Assembly: GCF_014192105.1 (NCBI RefSeq)
Contig: NZ_JACHXK010000001.1
Location: 620,001 to 684,000, forward strand
DNA: 64,000 nt
Source of the DNA: Paenibacillus phyllosphaerae
GTDB lineage: Bacteria > Bacillota > Bacilli > Paenibacillales > Paenibacillaceae
Direction of reading: 5' to 3'
The notes beneath the pieces are model-generated. The model had not been told where the DNA came from. It searched no databases and was given only the letters and a program-made list of their open reading frames with translations. A program made the translations under genes and the position numbers. Positions 24,523 to 33,892 of this stretch are shown here, in pieces; the stretch's first letter is position 1, and each line of letters opens with the position of its first letter.

Positions 24523-26181
24523 TTATAAATTGACAACCCGGTTGCGACCTTCTCCTTTAGCCCGATAGAGTGCTTCGTCCGCCTTGGCGAACAGCGCCTC
24601 CACATAGCGCTTCGGATCGTTAATGCCCGATCCATGCAACGGCTCAATCGTTAACACGCCGATGCTGATCGTAACCCCGATGCTGTCCTCGCCGTTGCCC
24701 ATGTTAATTTCATTATTCTCCACCGCTGTCCGAATCCGCTGTGCCAGCATATCCGCCTGCGAGGCGCCTGTATGAGGCAAGTAGACAGCGAATTCCTCGC
24801 CGCCGTAACGTGCCAGCGTATCCGTCCGCCTGAGCGTATTCCGCACGATCTCCGCCGTTGAACGAATGACCTCATCGCCGATCACATGGCCATGAACGTC
24901 ATTCACCGACTTGAACAAGTCGATATCGAACAGGAATAGCGAGTAAGCGATCCCATAACGGCTGTTAGCCATAACTTCCCGCTCCATATGTTCCATCAGG
25001 TAGCGGCGGTTATAGCAGCCGGTGAGACTATCCGTCACAGCCAGCTGCTCCAATTGGCGATTGGCTGCGAACAACTCGTCCTGCATCCGGATAAGTTCCC
25101 GGTTACGATCCATCAGCTGCTCATTCTGCATGTGCGTCTCATCGATTAGCTGTCTCATCTGCGTGACATCATGAACGGTTATAACTCTCCCGATCCGCCT
25201 CCGCGCGACAACGACAGGGGCTTGATCGATTAGCAGATGCACCGCTCTCCCATGATCGCCGAGCAACGTAAGCTCCGTGCTGGCCCGCTTGGGAGGATCG
25301 GACCGGTAAGCAGCCAGGAATGACTCCTGCTCCTCGCCATGTAGCGCCTCAGACAACAGCCGTTCAAGATCGAAGCGTCCTTGCTCATCCTGTCGCATAA
25401 AAGGAAGAACCGACTGGTTCTTCTCCAGCACGTAATCCTCGTCGTCGAGCACGATCAGACCCGTCGAGATCGTATCGAACACGTCTTGTTGGGCGATCCG
25501 AAGGATGTCGAGCAGCCCCCGTTTCTCGATCATGAGCATGAAATAACTGCAGGATACGACCGATCCGACCGTTAAAATGCCCGGAATAGACGGAAAATGC
25601 TGCCTAAGCAGAATATTGACCGTCAATTCCAGCAGTCCGAACGCGATCAGAATAAGAAGGCCCGTAATCGCCATGCCAATCCGCTGCCGTTCCCGAACGG
25701 CGCTAACCTTGCGATAAGCATCGATCAGCAGCGCCAAGGAACCAAACGCATAAACGAAAAGCTCAAGCTGCATCGTCCAGAGCAGCATGTCGAAGTGCCC
25801 TTCGAACGCCCAGGAGAATCCGATCGCCACGGCAAGCGCCGGCAAGCATAGCAATAGCATTACCCGGCGCCTCATACCCTCAATGTGCCCGGTGAGCGAC
25901 AAGGCGAACATAAGCCAGCCGTAGCCGACCAAGGACAAGCCAACATACGATAAGGTGAGATGAAACTGTTGCGTCTGAGCGGAGTCCGTTATACTGGCGG
26001 CGAATTGGCCAAGCGGCCAAAGCATCAAACAGAAGTGAAAAAGCAAGTAAGTCTTGTGCAGAACGGTGATGACGCTGTGGGTGAGAATATGAATGAACAT
26101 TGCAAATAAAACGAGAAACAAGCCCAGGTTGATCCATGCCATCAGTCCCACTGTCATCATTCCTATCAACCTGATAATCAT
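24523..26181 (-). CDS. Membrane diguanylate cyclase (histidine-kinase-type 7TM, PAS, GGDEF)
   Basis: Protein of 552 residues. Seven to eight hydrophobic helices fill residues 1-220, followed by a PAS-like region (about 225-345), a short coiled coil, and a GGDEF domain from about 385. The active site is RYGGEEF near residue 459, and the inhibitory I-site RxxD is present as RRTD five residues before it, so the protein should make c-di-GMP with product feedback. No ribosome site is obvious at the ATG at 26181; an internal ATG at 26160 is possible. It heads the c-di-GMP gene group. Confidence 0.9.
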   Translation of the reverse strand: MIIRLIGMMTVGLMAWINLGLFLVLFAMFIHILTHSVITVLHKTYLLFHFCLMLWPLGQFAASITDSAQTQQFHLTLSYVGLSLVGYGWLMFALSLTGHIEGMRRRVMLLLCLPALAVAIGFSWAFEGHFDMLLWTMQLELFVYAFGSLALLIDAYRKVSAVRERQRIGMAITGLLILIAFGLLELTVNILLRQHFPSIPGILTVGSVVSCSYFMLMIEKRGLLDILRIAQQDVFDTISTGLIVLDDEDYVLEKNQSVLPFMRQDEQGRFDLERLLSEALHGEEQESFLAAYRSDPPKRASTELTLLGDHGRAVHLLIDQAPVVVARRRIGRVITVHDVTQMRQLIDETHMQNEQLMDRNRELIRMQDELFAANRQLEQLAVTDSLTGCYNRRYLMEHMEREVMANSRYGIAYSLFLFDIDLFKSVNDVHGHVIGDEVIRSTAEIVRNTLRRTDTLARYGGEEFAVYLPHTGASQADMLAQRIRTAVENNEINMGNGEDSIGVTISIGVLTIEPLHGSGINDPKRYVEALFAKADEALYRAKGEGRNRVVNL

Positions 26182-26291
26182 TAAATCGATCTAGGACTAA
26201 CTGTACCCATTCATTCTATCACAGCGTTTATTTAGCAGACAATATTCTTGTCAGTTATTGGACACGGAGTACAACATCATCCGATTATCGC

Positions 26292-27467
26292 CTACTTGAA
26301 CTGTTCCAGCCGATTAGCGAGCGCTTTCTCCAGATAGGGCGAAAGATGCAACCCGTCGCGGAAGGCCACATATTCCTCCCATTTACGGGATGAGTCTTTG
26401 GACCCTCCCAAAGTCGCCCGGATCAGCATATTTTTCGGCGTATGCTCAGGGTCGATGAACTCAAGCATCTGGACCTTGTAGCCAATGACCTCCAGCAGCT
26501 GCGCGCGTACCGCATCGGTGGCCAGCGCCGTGAACCGCTCCTTCAAGAGCCCGTGGGAGAGCAGCGGCTTCAGCATATCGTTCTTCACTTGCTTGAACAG
26601 CTCATGCTGACAGCAAGGGACCGACAGAATAACGGAAGCTCCCCAGCCGACGGCTTTGGCGAGCGCCGCATCGGTAGCCGTATCGCACGCGTGCAGCGTC
26701 ACGACCATATCCACCGCGCTCTGTTCGTTGTAATCCGCAATATCCCCGACCTGGAACTTCAGCTTATCGTAACCCAGCTTCTCGGCGAGCTCCGTGCAGA
26801 ACGCGATAACGTCTGCCTTCAGATCAAGGCCGACGACCGAGATTTGGCGCTGCTGCTCGACGGCAAGCAAATGATATAACGCGAAGGTCAGATACGATTT
26901 GCCGCAGCCAAAATCAACGATCCGGATCTCCCGTCCTTCCGGCAGTTCGGACAGCACGTCGGTCACCATCTCCAGGAAGCGGTTGATCTGGCGGTACTTA
27001 TCCTGCTTCTTGGCGATGACTTGTCCGTCCCGCGTCATAATGCCGAGCTCGACCAGGAACGGCGCAACGGTCCCTTCCTGCAGAATGCGCTGCTTCTGGC
27101 GGTTATGGCTTAGCGGCTGCGCGTCGGATTTGGCGGTCGACGGCTTATTCAGGACGGCGGCTTTGCCTTTCTTGTTGAACAGGATCTGAATGTCCGCCTC
27201 GCTCGTCTTGAGCAGCGCCTGACGGTAATGATCCGTAAGCCATGCGGTCATGCGAGCGGCCGCTTCCGTCTCCGGTACGTTCTCATGCGTCACTTTGGTA
27301 GGGTAATGAAATTCGAATTGGTAATACCGGCTGCCGCGCAGCTCGATCGGACGGATCGCGGTCTTGCCCGGCGTATCGCCGTCCTTGCGCTTCAGCTGAC
27401 TGAACGTCGCCTGCTTCAAGGTTCCGGTCTCGATTGCTTGCTGGATTTCATTCTGCCATTGTTCCAT
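26292..27467 (-). CDS. Class I SAM-dependent methyltransferase
   Basis: Protein of 391 residues with a central Rossmann methyltransferase domain. The SAM-binding motif I is VDFGCGKSYLTFAL (about residues 183-197) and motif II is VVGLDLKADVI. The N-terminal 150 residues carry an extra basic domain. The DFGCGKSYLTFALYHLL pattern belongs to the PF13679 group, several members of which modify RNA; the substrate here is unknown. The ATG at 27467 is preceded by a purine-rich GAAAGAG-like stretch. The stop lies just before the divergence from the GGDEF gene region. Confidence 0.85.
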   Translation of the reverse strand: MEQWQNEIQQAIETGTLKQATFSQLKRKDGDTPGKTAIRPIELRGSRYYQFEFHYPTKVTHENVPETEAAARMTAWLTDHYRQALLKTSEADIQILFNKKGKAAVLNKPSTAKSDAQPLSHNRQKQRILQEGTVAPFLVELGIMTRDGQVIAKKQDKYRQINRFLEMVTDVLSELPEGREIRIVDFGCGKSYLTFALYHLLAVEQQRQISVVGLDLKADVIAFCTELAEKLGYDKLKFQVGDIADYNEQSAVDMVVTLHACDTATDAALAKAVGWGASVILSVPCCQHELFKQVKNDMLKPLLSHGLLKERFTALATDAVRAQLLEVIGYKVQMLEFIDPEHTPKNMLIRATLGGSKDSSRKWEEYVAFRDGLHLSPYLEKALANRLEQFK

Positions 27468-27495
27468 GTTGCTTCTCTTTCAGCTCCTCTATGTA

Positions 27496-28137
27496 CTATA
27501 GCTTCAGACGGCTCAAGCCGTCGCTAACTTCGTCCCGCGGCAGGCCGCCCGCGGTCAAGATGTCCTCCGGCAGCAGCAGCAGCCGCCTATAGAACTCGCC
27601 CATCTCTTCTGCGGGAAGCACGCCATCCTCCATAAGCTCATAATTCATATCTTCCGCCTTGTCGTAGCGGCGCTCCCCTTCATAGAACTCCGCCATCAAG
27701 AGCTTCGTCTGGCTAGGCAGCTCATACTGGCGAAGCGTCTGCAGCAGCTCCATCGTCATCTCCGCGGCGGGCTTGACGAGCGGCTGCGCATCGAGCAGCG
27801 CCATCCGGGCGAACAGATGAAGCGACTTCAATCGGGACGCGTAAGCCGCCTCCGGATCCTCCATCTCTTCATGCAGATCGCCCTCCTCCTTCAGGAGCAG
27901 GGCGATACTTTGCACATTCGCGGTCTCGACCACGCCGTTGCGGGACATCATCTTGATCAGATCCGTATCCGACAACGAGCGGATCAGCTTGCCATTCATC
28001 CGGAACAGCTTGTCGAGCTGCTCGTCGATGAATTGAAGCGCCTCTTGCTGCTTCTTCTCTTTGCGCAGTCCGAGCAGCACGCCGCTGACTTCGCCGATCT
28101 GCTCGATCATGCGCATGAAATAATCGCGTTGAAACAT
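27496..28137 (-). CDS. DUF6483-like helical repeat protein
   Basis: Protein of about 213 residues, entirely helical, TPR-like, acidic in the middle. The N-terminus MFQRDYFMRMIEQIGEVSGV is the conserved start I associate with the DUF6483 family of Bacillales. The ATG at 28137 has GGGAGCG directly upstream, so the upstream in-frame ATG at 28164 is less likely. No catalytic motif is visible. It lies between the alpha/beta hydrolase and the methyltransferase on the same strand. Confidence 0.78.
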   Translation of the reverse strand: MFQRDYFMRMIEQIGEVSGVLLGLRKEKKQQEALQFIDEQLDKLFRMNGKLIRSLSDTDLIKMMSRNGVVETANVQSIALLLKEEGDLHEEMEDPEAAYASRLKSLHLFARMALLDAQPLVKPAAEMTMELLQTLRQYELPSQTKLLMAEFYEGERRYDKAEDMNYELMEDGVLPAEEMGEFYRRLLLLPEDILTAGGLPRDEVSDGLSRLKL

Positions 28138-28168
28138 CGCTCCCGTACCTCTCCCATCGGTCAAGCCA

Positions 28169-29014
28169 TTAGATTTTTACGTACATATGACGGACGAACG
28201 CCACGATCCGGTTCCCCAGCTCCGATGGAGACTCGACCATACTCATATGGCCCGAACCGCTCAGCAGTACCTGCGATACATTGGTCCCCTCGGACGTAAA
28301 CGTGTTCTGCGCCGGAATGACGCCATCTTCGGATCCGGCAATGAGCAAGCGCGGCACCTTCAGATTCTCGAGCACGCTGCGGCGGTCCATCCGGTTCTTC
28401 ATCCCGAGCGCCGTAGCGGCAGCGCCGGCAGGCGATGTCGCCTCGCCGATCTTCTTGATGCGCGCAACCTTATCCTTCAAGCCCTCCAGATGGTCAGGGG
28501 CAAAAAGCTTCGGCACGAGGCCTTCGACGAAAGCGCCGATACCGCTCTCGTTGATGGTCGCTATCGCTTTATCCCGTCCGACCTTCGCCTGCGCGCTGTC
28601 CGGCAAGGAAGTCGAATGGACGAGGCTGAACGACTTTAGCTTGTCTGCATGCTTCTCCGCGAAAGCAAGCGACACATAGCCGCCAAGCGAGTGGCCGAAC
28701 AAGCAGATCTGATCCAGGCCAAGCTGGCCGATCAGCTGGTTCAGGTCATCCGCGAACGCCTCCATCTCGTACGTCTCATCCTGAGGCGCCGAGCTCATCC
28801 CATGGCCGCGAAGATCCGGGATGACGATACGGCCGAGCTTGTTAATGTAGGGTAGCACCTCTTCCCAGTATGCCGAACTGCCGCAGAAGCCGTGCAGCAG
28901 AATGACCGCTGTGCCTTGCGGCACAATGCCTTCCACTTCGCCCGAATCGTAATAGGCGATACGTTGTCCGTTCGGAAGTTCCAGCTGTCGGTTGGCTAGT
29001 GTAATCGAAGTCAT
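28169..29014 (-). CDS. Alpha/beta hydrolase
   Basis: Hydrolase of about 281 residues. The oxyanion motif LHGFCGSSAYW (near 42), nucleophile elbow GHSLGGY (Ser near 108), acid residue around GSEDGVI and catalytic His in GSGHMSMVE form a complete triad set. This is the general esterase/epoxide-hydrolase-like fold; the substrate is not predictable. The ATG at 29014 is preferred (GAAGGA 10 nt upstream) to a GTG at 29032. It is followed closely by the DUF6483 gene. Confidence 0.88.
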   Translation of the reverse strand: MTSITLANRQLELPNGQRIAYYDSGEVEGIVPQGTAVILLHGFCGSSAYWEEVLPYINKLGRIVIPDLRGHGMSSAPQDETYEMEAFADDLNQLIGQLGLDQICLFGHSLGGYVSLAFAEKHADKLKSFSLVHSTSLPDSAQAKVGRDKAIATINESGIGAFVEGLVPKLFAPDHLEGLKDKVARIKKIGEATSPAGAAATALGMKNRMDRRSVLENLKVPRLLIAGSEDGVIPAQNTFTSEGTNVSQVLLSGSGHMSMVESPSELGNRIVAFVRHMYVKI

Positions 29015-29110
29015 ATCATCCACGTCCTTCACCGGTTTTTATCGTGCGTGCGTGTTCCAAAAAAACCTCTATAAGCAAAGCGTTTATGTATTCTTCATTC
29101 ACCCTACTTG

Positions 29111-29728
29111 TTAGCGGATGAATCGGACAAGCGCCGCCGGATCGCTTCCAATCCTATCCACACAGCGTTCGTTCCGCGGCTGTTCTTGGTCCCAAGCCTC
29201 GCAGAATGCCGCCGCGGCCTGCTTGGCCATCCGGATAATCTGATAGAGCGAAGCGCGCTGCAGACTCCAATAGGCTCTTGGGCTATGCGGCCCAACAACG
29301 CCCGCAATGCTATAATGGCCGATTGGCGCCAGGCTGCCTCCCGTGGCTCTTGCCGGGTACAATGGTCCTTCCGCAATTAGAAAACCGCCTACGGCGTCCG
29401 GCCGGCCAAGGCTGGCGTCGATGGCCATAATGGTCTTGTTCTCCGGGATGCCCGCGATCATCGCCTCGTAATGCTCCGCGTCGCAGGGCGCCGCCAAGGT
29501 GCCGATAACGAGCGGCCAGCCGAGCTCCGCGAGAATCGTGCCGACCCACGGGCCGAAGCTGTCTCCGGTCGATCGGTCCGTCCCGATGCATACGACGGCA
29601 AGCTGATCCATGCTGGGTACCTGCAGGGCGATGCGATGAAGGAATTGCTGCAGCTGCTCGCCATTAGCGCGCTGCCAGGGCGTTGTTTCTTTGTCCCGAT
29701 GGCGGTCGGATCTGGTCCGGCTTCCCAT
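29111..29728 (-). CDS. yyaC: Spore protease-like protein YyaC
   Basis: Protein of 205 residues, the same length as B. subtilis YyaC. The family motif VVCIGTDRSTGDSFGPWVGT begins near residue 43 and MAIDASLGRP follows, the GPR-like fold of DUF1256. YyaC is a sporulation-associated protein whose exact activity is not established. The ATG at 29728 follows GGGAGG by 11 nt; the longer frame to 29977 has no ribosome site and would exceed family length. It is divergent from the yfkK-like gene. Confidence 0.88.
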   Translation of the reverse strand: MGSRTRSDRHRDKETTPWQRANGEQLQQFLHRIALQVPSMDQLAVVCIGTDRSTGDSFGPWVGTILAELGWPLVIGTLAAPCDAEHYEAMIAGIPENKTIMAIDASLGRPDAVGGFLIAEGPLYPARATGGSLAPIGHYSIAGVVGPHSPRAYWSLQRASLYQIIRMAKQAAAAFCEAWDQEQPRNERCVDRIGSDPAALVRFIR

Positions 29729-29873
29729 GGCTGCATCTACCTCCCTACCCCATATTGTACTCGAACTTGCGCTGTCGTCACAAATAACGATGCCTATATC
29801 CTGATGTGGCAGGCTCATGCCCCACCGTGGTACAATACGTACAGCCAATTTATGTCCAAAGGATGTGTCACGG

Positions 29874-30098
29874 ATGAGAAACTTAAGCGAAGCAACTGCC
29901 GAGAACGTGGAATATATGATCGAAGAGATCAAAATGAAGCTTCGGATGGCCTCCGGCGCAGCGATGCAAGCTTCCAACTTCGATATCGCCCGCTACGAGG
30001 ATATCAAGGATATTTATGACATCATTGCCAGCAAGGATAAGTTCAGCATCAGCGAAGTAGAAGCGCTCGTGTCGGAAATCGGCCAGCTGCGCAAATAG
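29874..30098 (+). CDS. DUF1128 family protein (YfkK-like, UPF0435)
   Basis: Soluble 74-residue protein matching the DUF1128/YfkK family: it starts MRNLSEATAENVEYMIEEIK and ends SISEVEALVSEIGQLRK. Family members are short helical proteins of unknown function in Bacillales. The ATG at 29874 has AAAGGA 10 nt upstream; an open extension to 29817 is not supported by a ribosome site. It has its own terminator. Confidence 0.88.
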   Translation: MRNLSEATAENVEYMIEEIKMKLRMASGAAMQASNFDIARYEDIKDIYDIIASKDKFSISEVEALVSEIGQLRK

Positions 30099-30111
30099 AA
30101 CGGACTCCAAG

Positions 30112-30145
30112 AAGCGTTCGCACCATAAGGTGCGGGCGCTTTTTC
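30112..30145 (+). terminator. Terminator of the DUF1128 gene
   Basis: AAGCGTTCGCACC pairs with GGTGCGGGCGCTT around a 4-nt loop and ends in TTTTT, 14 bp after the stop codon. Confidence 0.88.
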
Positions 30146-30280
30146 TCGATGAAGAGCCTTCGGCTTGAGCGGCAGCACCGCGAATAACGCAAAGAGGCAT
30201 CTTCCTCGTCATGATGGAAAACGCCTCTTAAGGTTGATAATGAATGCCCGGATGCGAAGGGCCAAGAAGGAGGGTGGCAA

Positions 30281-30400
30281 ATGAGACTTTATGCTAGCTC
30301 CGGTCGGCCCGGTCGATTTAAAGCTGTGGTGCGTCTAAAAGTTCCCAACTTAAAGCATAAATGCGTTGTCTCGCTAAAGCGTCAAGGTGTAAAATTATAA
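30281..30400 (+). CDS. Possible 39-residue basic peptide gene
   Basis: Short frame MRLYASSGRPGRFKAVVRLK to a TAA at 30400, preceded by AAGGAGGG with 6-nt spacing, among the best ribosome sites in the window. The predicted peptide is very basic (10 Lys/Arg in 39) and has no membrane helix. Its last 6 bp overlap the end of the convergent gene at 30395. No relative is recognised. The good ribosome site is the only direct support. Confidence 0.4.
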   Translation: MRLYASSGRPGRFKAVVRLKVPNLKHKCVVSLKRQGVKL

Positions 30401-30859
30401 AGCGTCTTCTTGCAGCAATTCGTCCTCTGTCTCGTCGCCTGTAAGCGTATCCCCCGAGATCGAAAGCTTGATCGTGACATTCTTCTGTTCGCCGCGCAAG
30501 AAATGGGCGAGCCGCTCGAGCTTATCTGCCAGCTCCGGACCGCTAAGCGACACATTCAGCTCATACACGAACTGGTCGGCTGGCGCACGACGCCCGCTTG
30601 CCGCATACGTGTAGCCCGTGTCGTAGCCGCCGCGCGAAGGCAACAGTTGCTCCGGGTAAAACTTGTCGGACTTGTTCACCACGCGCTCATAGATTCTAAG
30701 CTTCTTCAGCAGCATGTAATACTGCGCGGAATGCTTGAAGCCCCATACCTCACGGATGTCCTTCAGCGTGTAGTCAATCTTGTACTGCTTTAGCTTCTCA
30801 ACCTGCTCATCTGCCGTCAATCTAAGGAAGTCATCGAGCGGACAAATCGCAATCGTCAC
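30395..30859 (-). CDS. Conserved hypothetical protein (154 residues)
   Basis: Unrecognised soluble protein that begins at a GTG with GGAGGGG 5 nt upstream. The N-terminal half contains a helix-turn-helix-like stretch (KIDYTLKDIREVWGFKHSAQ) and a basic region. The C-terminal half has the strands FVYELNVSLSG and VTIKLSISGDTL and an acidic tail. A transcription-related role is possible but not shown. The upstream gap (30860-30996) is strikingly AT-rich with long A/T runs. Confidence 0.72.
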   Translation of the reverse strand: MTIAICPLDDFLRLTADEQVEKLKQYKIDYTLKDIREVWGFKHSAQYYMLLKKLRIYERVVNKSDKFYPEQLLPSRGGYDTGYTYAASGRRAPADQFVYELNVSLSGPELADKLERLAHFLRGEQKNVTIKLSISGDTLTGDETEDELLQEDAL

Positions 30860-30996
30860 TTAAACCCCTCCTCGGAATTACCTTGTCCCTCGTTATTCGC
30901 TATACAGTAACCATAATCCTTTATTTTTTTTATAAATAAATTCCATTATTTATTTATTTTTAATATTGCAATTTTTCTAAATGCTGTTCCACCATG

Positions 30997-31036
30997 AAAA
31001 TCGGTTCAAAAGAACACAGTCCCGCATGAACCGAAG
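30997..31036 (-). terminator. Terminator of the gal operon
   Basis: TCGGTTC / GAACCGA 7-bp stem with a 20-nt loop followed by TTTT on the minus strand, 48 bp after the galT stop codon. Confidence 0.6.
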
Positions 31037-31083
31037 CAATCGGAACAAGCAGGACCGTATAGGTTATCACGATTATGGCTCGA

Positions 31084-32664
31084 TTATTGCGCCGTCAATC
31101 CGAGCGACGTCAGGAACCGGGCGAATGCCGCCTGGCCTTCCGGCGTACGCTTGTAGACGCCCGCATCCTTGAGCACGTCGAGGAATTTGCGGCCGACTTC
31201 GTCACGCAGAACGGCTGCCGCTTGCTCTTCGCTCAAGGAAGTGCCGTGCGCCGCGACCATGCCGCCGATCCACTCGGCATGCTTGCTCAGCTCGCCGCTT
31301 GCCACCGCTTCCGTCGAATACGCGGATGCGCCGGTCAGATACGCCGCGATCGACGACAGTTCCGTCTTCAGGCGACCTGGCAGCACCGCCAGACCCATGA
31401 CTTCGATCAGGCCGATATTCTCCTTCTTGATGTGGTGCAGATGCTGATGCGGGTGGAAAATACCGTCCGGATGCTCGTCGCTCGTCCGGTTGTTGCGCAG
31501 CACGAGATCCAGCTCATACTCGCCGTTATCCTTCAGCCTGGCGATCGGCGTAATCGTATTGTGCGGAATCGGCTCGCTGCCTTCTTGCTCCGTGAAGGCG
31601 AAGACGTCCGCTTCCGCGTCGCTGTACGCGCGCCAAGCGCTAAGCATCTCGTCGGCTGCCGCGAGCAGATCGGTCTTGCTCGCGGCGTTCAAGCGCACGA
31701 CCGACATCGGCCAAGCCACGATGCTGTAGCGCACGCCCGGCTTCGACGGATTCGCGAATACCGCATCGGCAGGCGCCGTCTCCATCGGGAACGTATGGCG
31801 TCCCGCCTGGAAGTGGTCATGGTTCAGGATCGAACCGCCGACGATCGGCAGATCGGCATTCGAACCGATGAAGTAATGCGGGTATTGCTCGACGAAATCA
31901 AGCAGACGCGCGAAAGACGTCGGCGTGATCCGCATCGGTACATGCTGGCTGTTGAAGACGATGCTGTGCTCGTTGTAATACACGTACGGCGAATATTGGA
32001 AGTACCAGCCCTCGCCTTGCAGCTGGAGCGGCACCACGCGGATATTCTGGCGGGCCGGATGATCCGCGCGGCCGGCATAACCGAGATTCTCGATGCAGAG
32101 CAGGCACTTCGGATAATGGCTCGGCGCCATCGTCTTCAAGAGCGCAATCTCCTTGGGATCCTTCTCGGGCTTCGAGAGATTGATCGTGATCTCCAGATTG
32201 CCGTATTCGGTCGGCTGCTCCCAATATTGATTCTTCTTGATCCGGTCCATGCGGATGTAGTTCGAGTCGATATTGAGCTTATAGAAAGCATCCGTCGCCG
32301 CCGAGATGCCGTGCTCCTGCGCCGTACGCTTGAACGCCTGTACGGTCTCGGAAGGACGCGGCATGAGCAGCCCCATAATGCGGGCGTCAAGCAGATCGCG
32401 GTAAGTCGTCGTATTGTCCGGAATGAGACCAATCGACGCGCCGTAATCGAGCAGCTGCTCGAGCAGCTCTACCGGGCTGTCGAGTTTCTCTTCCTCTACT
32501 ACCCCGTCATGGCTCTCCGTGAACTTGAACAGGTCCAGCAGCGCATTGCGTGCCGCGTACGTATCGAGCGGATCCACCATCGCATTCTGCCCGGCGAATT
32601 GAACGAGCCTCTCGATCAGGATGAGCGCCTCGCGTGCTCCGGTCGTCTGATGTTGTTCTGTCAT
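31084..32664 (-). CDS. galT: UDP-glucose-hexose-1-phosphate uridylyltransferase (Gram-positive class)
   Basis: Leloir pathway enzyme of about 526 residues that exchanges UMP between UDP-glucose and galactose-1-phosphate. Its length and the conserved blocks ARIMGLLMPRPSE, SHYPKCLLCIENLGYAGR, GWYFQYSPYVYYNEHSI and GGSILNHDHFQ are those of the long Firmicute GalT class, unlike the 350-residue enterobacterial type. The ATG at 32664 has AAGGGG 10 nt upstream. Third gene of galK-galE-galT. Confidence 0.93.
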   Translation of the reverse strand: MTEQHQTTGAREALILIERLVQFAGQNAMVDPLDTYAARNALLDLFKFTESHDGVVEEEKLDSPVELLEQLLDYGASIGLIPDNTTTYRDLLDARIMGLLMPRPSETVQAFKRTAQEHGISAATDAFYKLNIDSNYIRMDRIKKNQYWEQPTEYGNLEITINLSKPEKDPKEIALLKTMAPSHYPKCLLCIENLGYAGRADHPARQNIRVVPLQLQGEGWYFQYSPYVYYNEHSIVFNSQHVPMRITPTSFARLLDFVEQYPHYFIGSNADLPIVGGSILNHDHFQAGRHTFPMETAPADAVFANPSKPGVRYSIVAWPMSVVRLNAASKTDLLAAADEMLSAWRAYSDAEADVFAFTEQEGSEPIPHNTITPIARLKDNGEYELDLVLRNNRTSDEHPDGIFHPHQHLHHIKKENIGLIEVMGLAVLPGRLKTELSSIAAYLTGASAYSTEAVASGELSKHAEWIGGMVAAHGTSLSEEQAAAVLRDEVGRKFLDVLKDAGVYKRTPEGQAAFARFLTSLGLTAQ

Positions 32665-32739
32665 AAGTATTCTGCCCCTTTCAGACGGCAGCGTTAGGGC
32701 GCTCATCATGGATGCGAGTGCCCGCCGCCTACATTCGTG

Positions 32740-33729
32740 TTACTTATCGTTATAGCCGGCCGGGTTAGCCAAGTGCCATGCCCATGCGCTGCTAATGATG
32801 TCTTCCAGCTTATTGCGCGTCGGATTCCAGCCCAGCTCCGTGCGTGCGCCTTCGCTCGATGCGACCAGCGTTGCCGGATCGCCGGCGCGGCGCGCTTCGA
32901 CGACAGCCGGGATCTCGCGGCCCGTCACCTGGCGCGCGATGTCGATAACCTGCTTCACGGAGAAGCCGGTGCCGTTGCCAAGGTTGTATACGGCGCTGTC
33001 GCCGCCTTTGCGCAGACGGTCGACCGCCAGCACGTGCGCGTCAGCCAGATCGCTGACGTGGATGTAGTCGCGGATGCAAGTGCCGTCTTCCGTCGGATAG
33101 TCGTCGCCGAACACCGAGATGTGCGCGCGCTGGCCGAGCGCCGTCTGAAGCACGAGCGGGATCAGGTGCGTCTCGGGGCTGTGGTCTTCGCCGATTTTGC
33201 CGCTGGCATGCGCGCCCGCCGCATTGAAGTAGCGCAGGGAGACGTATTTGATGTCATAAGCGGTATCGAACCACTTCATCATTTTCTCCATCGCCAGCTT
33301 CGTCTCGCCGTACGTGTTCGTTGGCAGCGTGCGGTCCGTTTCTTTGATCGGCACGCTCTCAGGCTCGCCGTAAGTAGCCGCCGTCGAGGAGAAGACGATT
33401 TTCTTCACGCCGTATTTATTCATCGATTCGAGCAGGCACAGCGTGCCGTACACGTTATTGTGATAGTATTTGCCCGGATCCTTCATGCTCTCGCCTACGA
33501 GCGAGTTAGCCGCGAAGTGAATAACCGCGTCGATCTCGTTCTCTTGGAATACCGTATCGAGGAACTCGCTGTCGCGCAGATCGCCCACATACAGTTTGCC
33601 GCCCAGAATCGCGTCGCGATGGCCTTGCTGCAAGTTGTCAACGATGACGATCTCTTCTCCGCGCTCGAGCAGCGCCGCTACCGCGTGCGAACCAATATAC
33701 CCTGCGCCTCCAGTTACCAATACTGCCAT
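32740..33729 (-). CDS. galE: UDP-glucose 4-epimerase
   Basis: Short-chain dehydrogenase-type epimerase of 329 residues that interconverts UDP-galactose and UDP-glucose. The NAD motif GGAGYIGSH is at residues 7-15, STAATYGEP provides the catalytic Ser/Thr, YGETK contains the catalytic Tyr-x3-Lys, and RYFNAAGA follows. It lies between galK and galT in the same orientation, completing the Leloir set except for a mutarotase. Confidence 0.95.
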   Translation of the reverse strand: MAVLVTGGAGYIGSHAVAALLERGEEIVIVDNLQQGHRDAILGGKLYVGDLRDSEFLDTVFQENEIDAVIHFAANSLVGESMKDPGKYYHNNVYGTLCLLESMNKYGVKKIVFSSTAATYGEPESVPIKETDRTLPTNTYGETKLAMEKMMKWFDTAYDIKYVSLRYFNAAGAHASGKIGEDHSPETHLIPLVLQTALGQRAHISVFGDDYPTEDGTCIRDYIHVSDLADAHVLAVDRLRKGGDSAVYNLGNGTGFSVKQVIDIARQVTGREIPAVVEARRAGDPATLVASSEGARTELGWNPTRNKLEDIISSAWAWHLANPAGYNDK

Positions 33730-33892
33730 TGTTAATCTCTCCCGTCTTCCTATATTTATATCTGCAGTCGGACGCGCATCTCGCGCTCAAGCATCTGATC
33801 TTGATCGGACAAGCGCCCAACTTACAAATTATAGCATCCGCTGATGCCGCTGCTAAGTGTATTTCGTGCTAAATCGCCAGGTTCGCTCTCGC

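Noticed and set aside
31075-32697. 540-codon plus-strand frame
   Set aside because: Exact antisense of galT; Arg/His-rich translation typical of the complement of GC-rich genes, no ribosome site.
32737-33735. 332-codon plus-strand frame
   Set aside because: Antisense of galE with no domain and no ribosome site.
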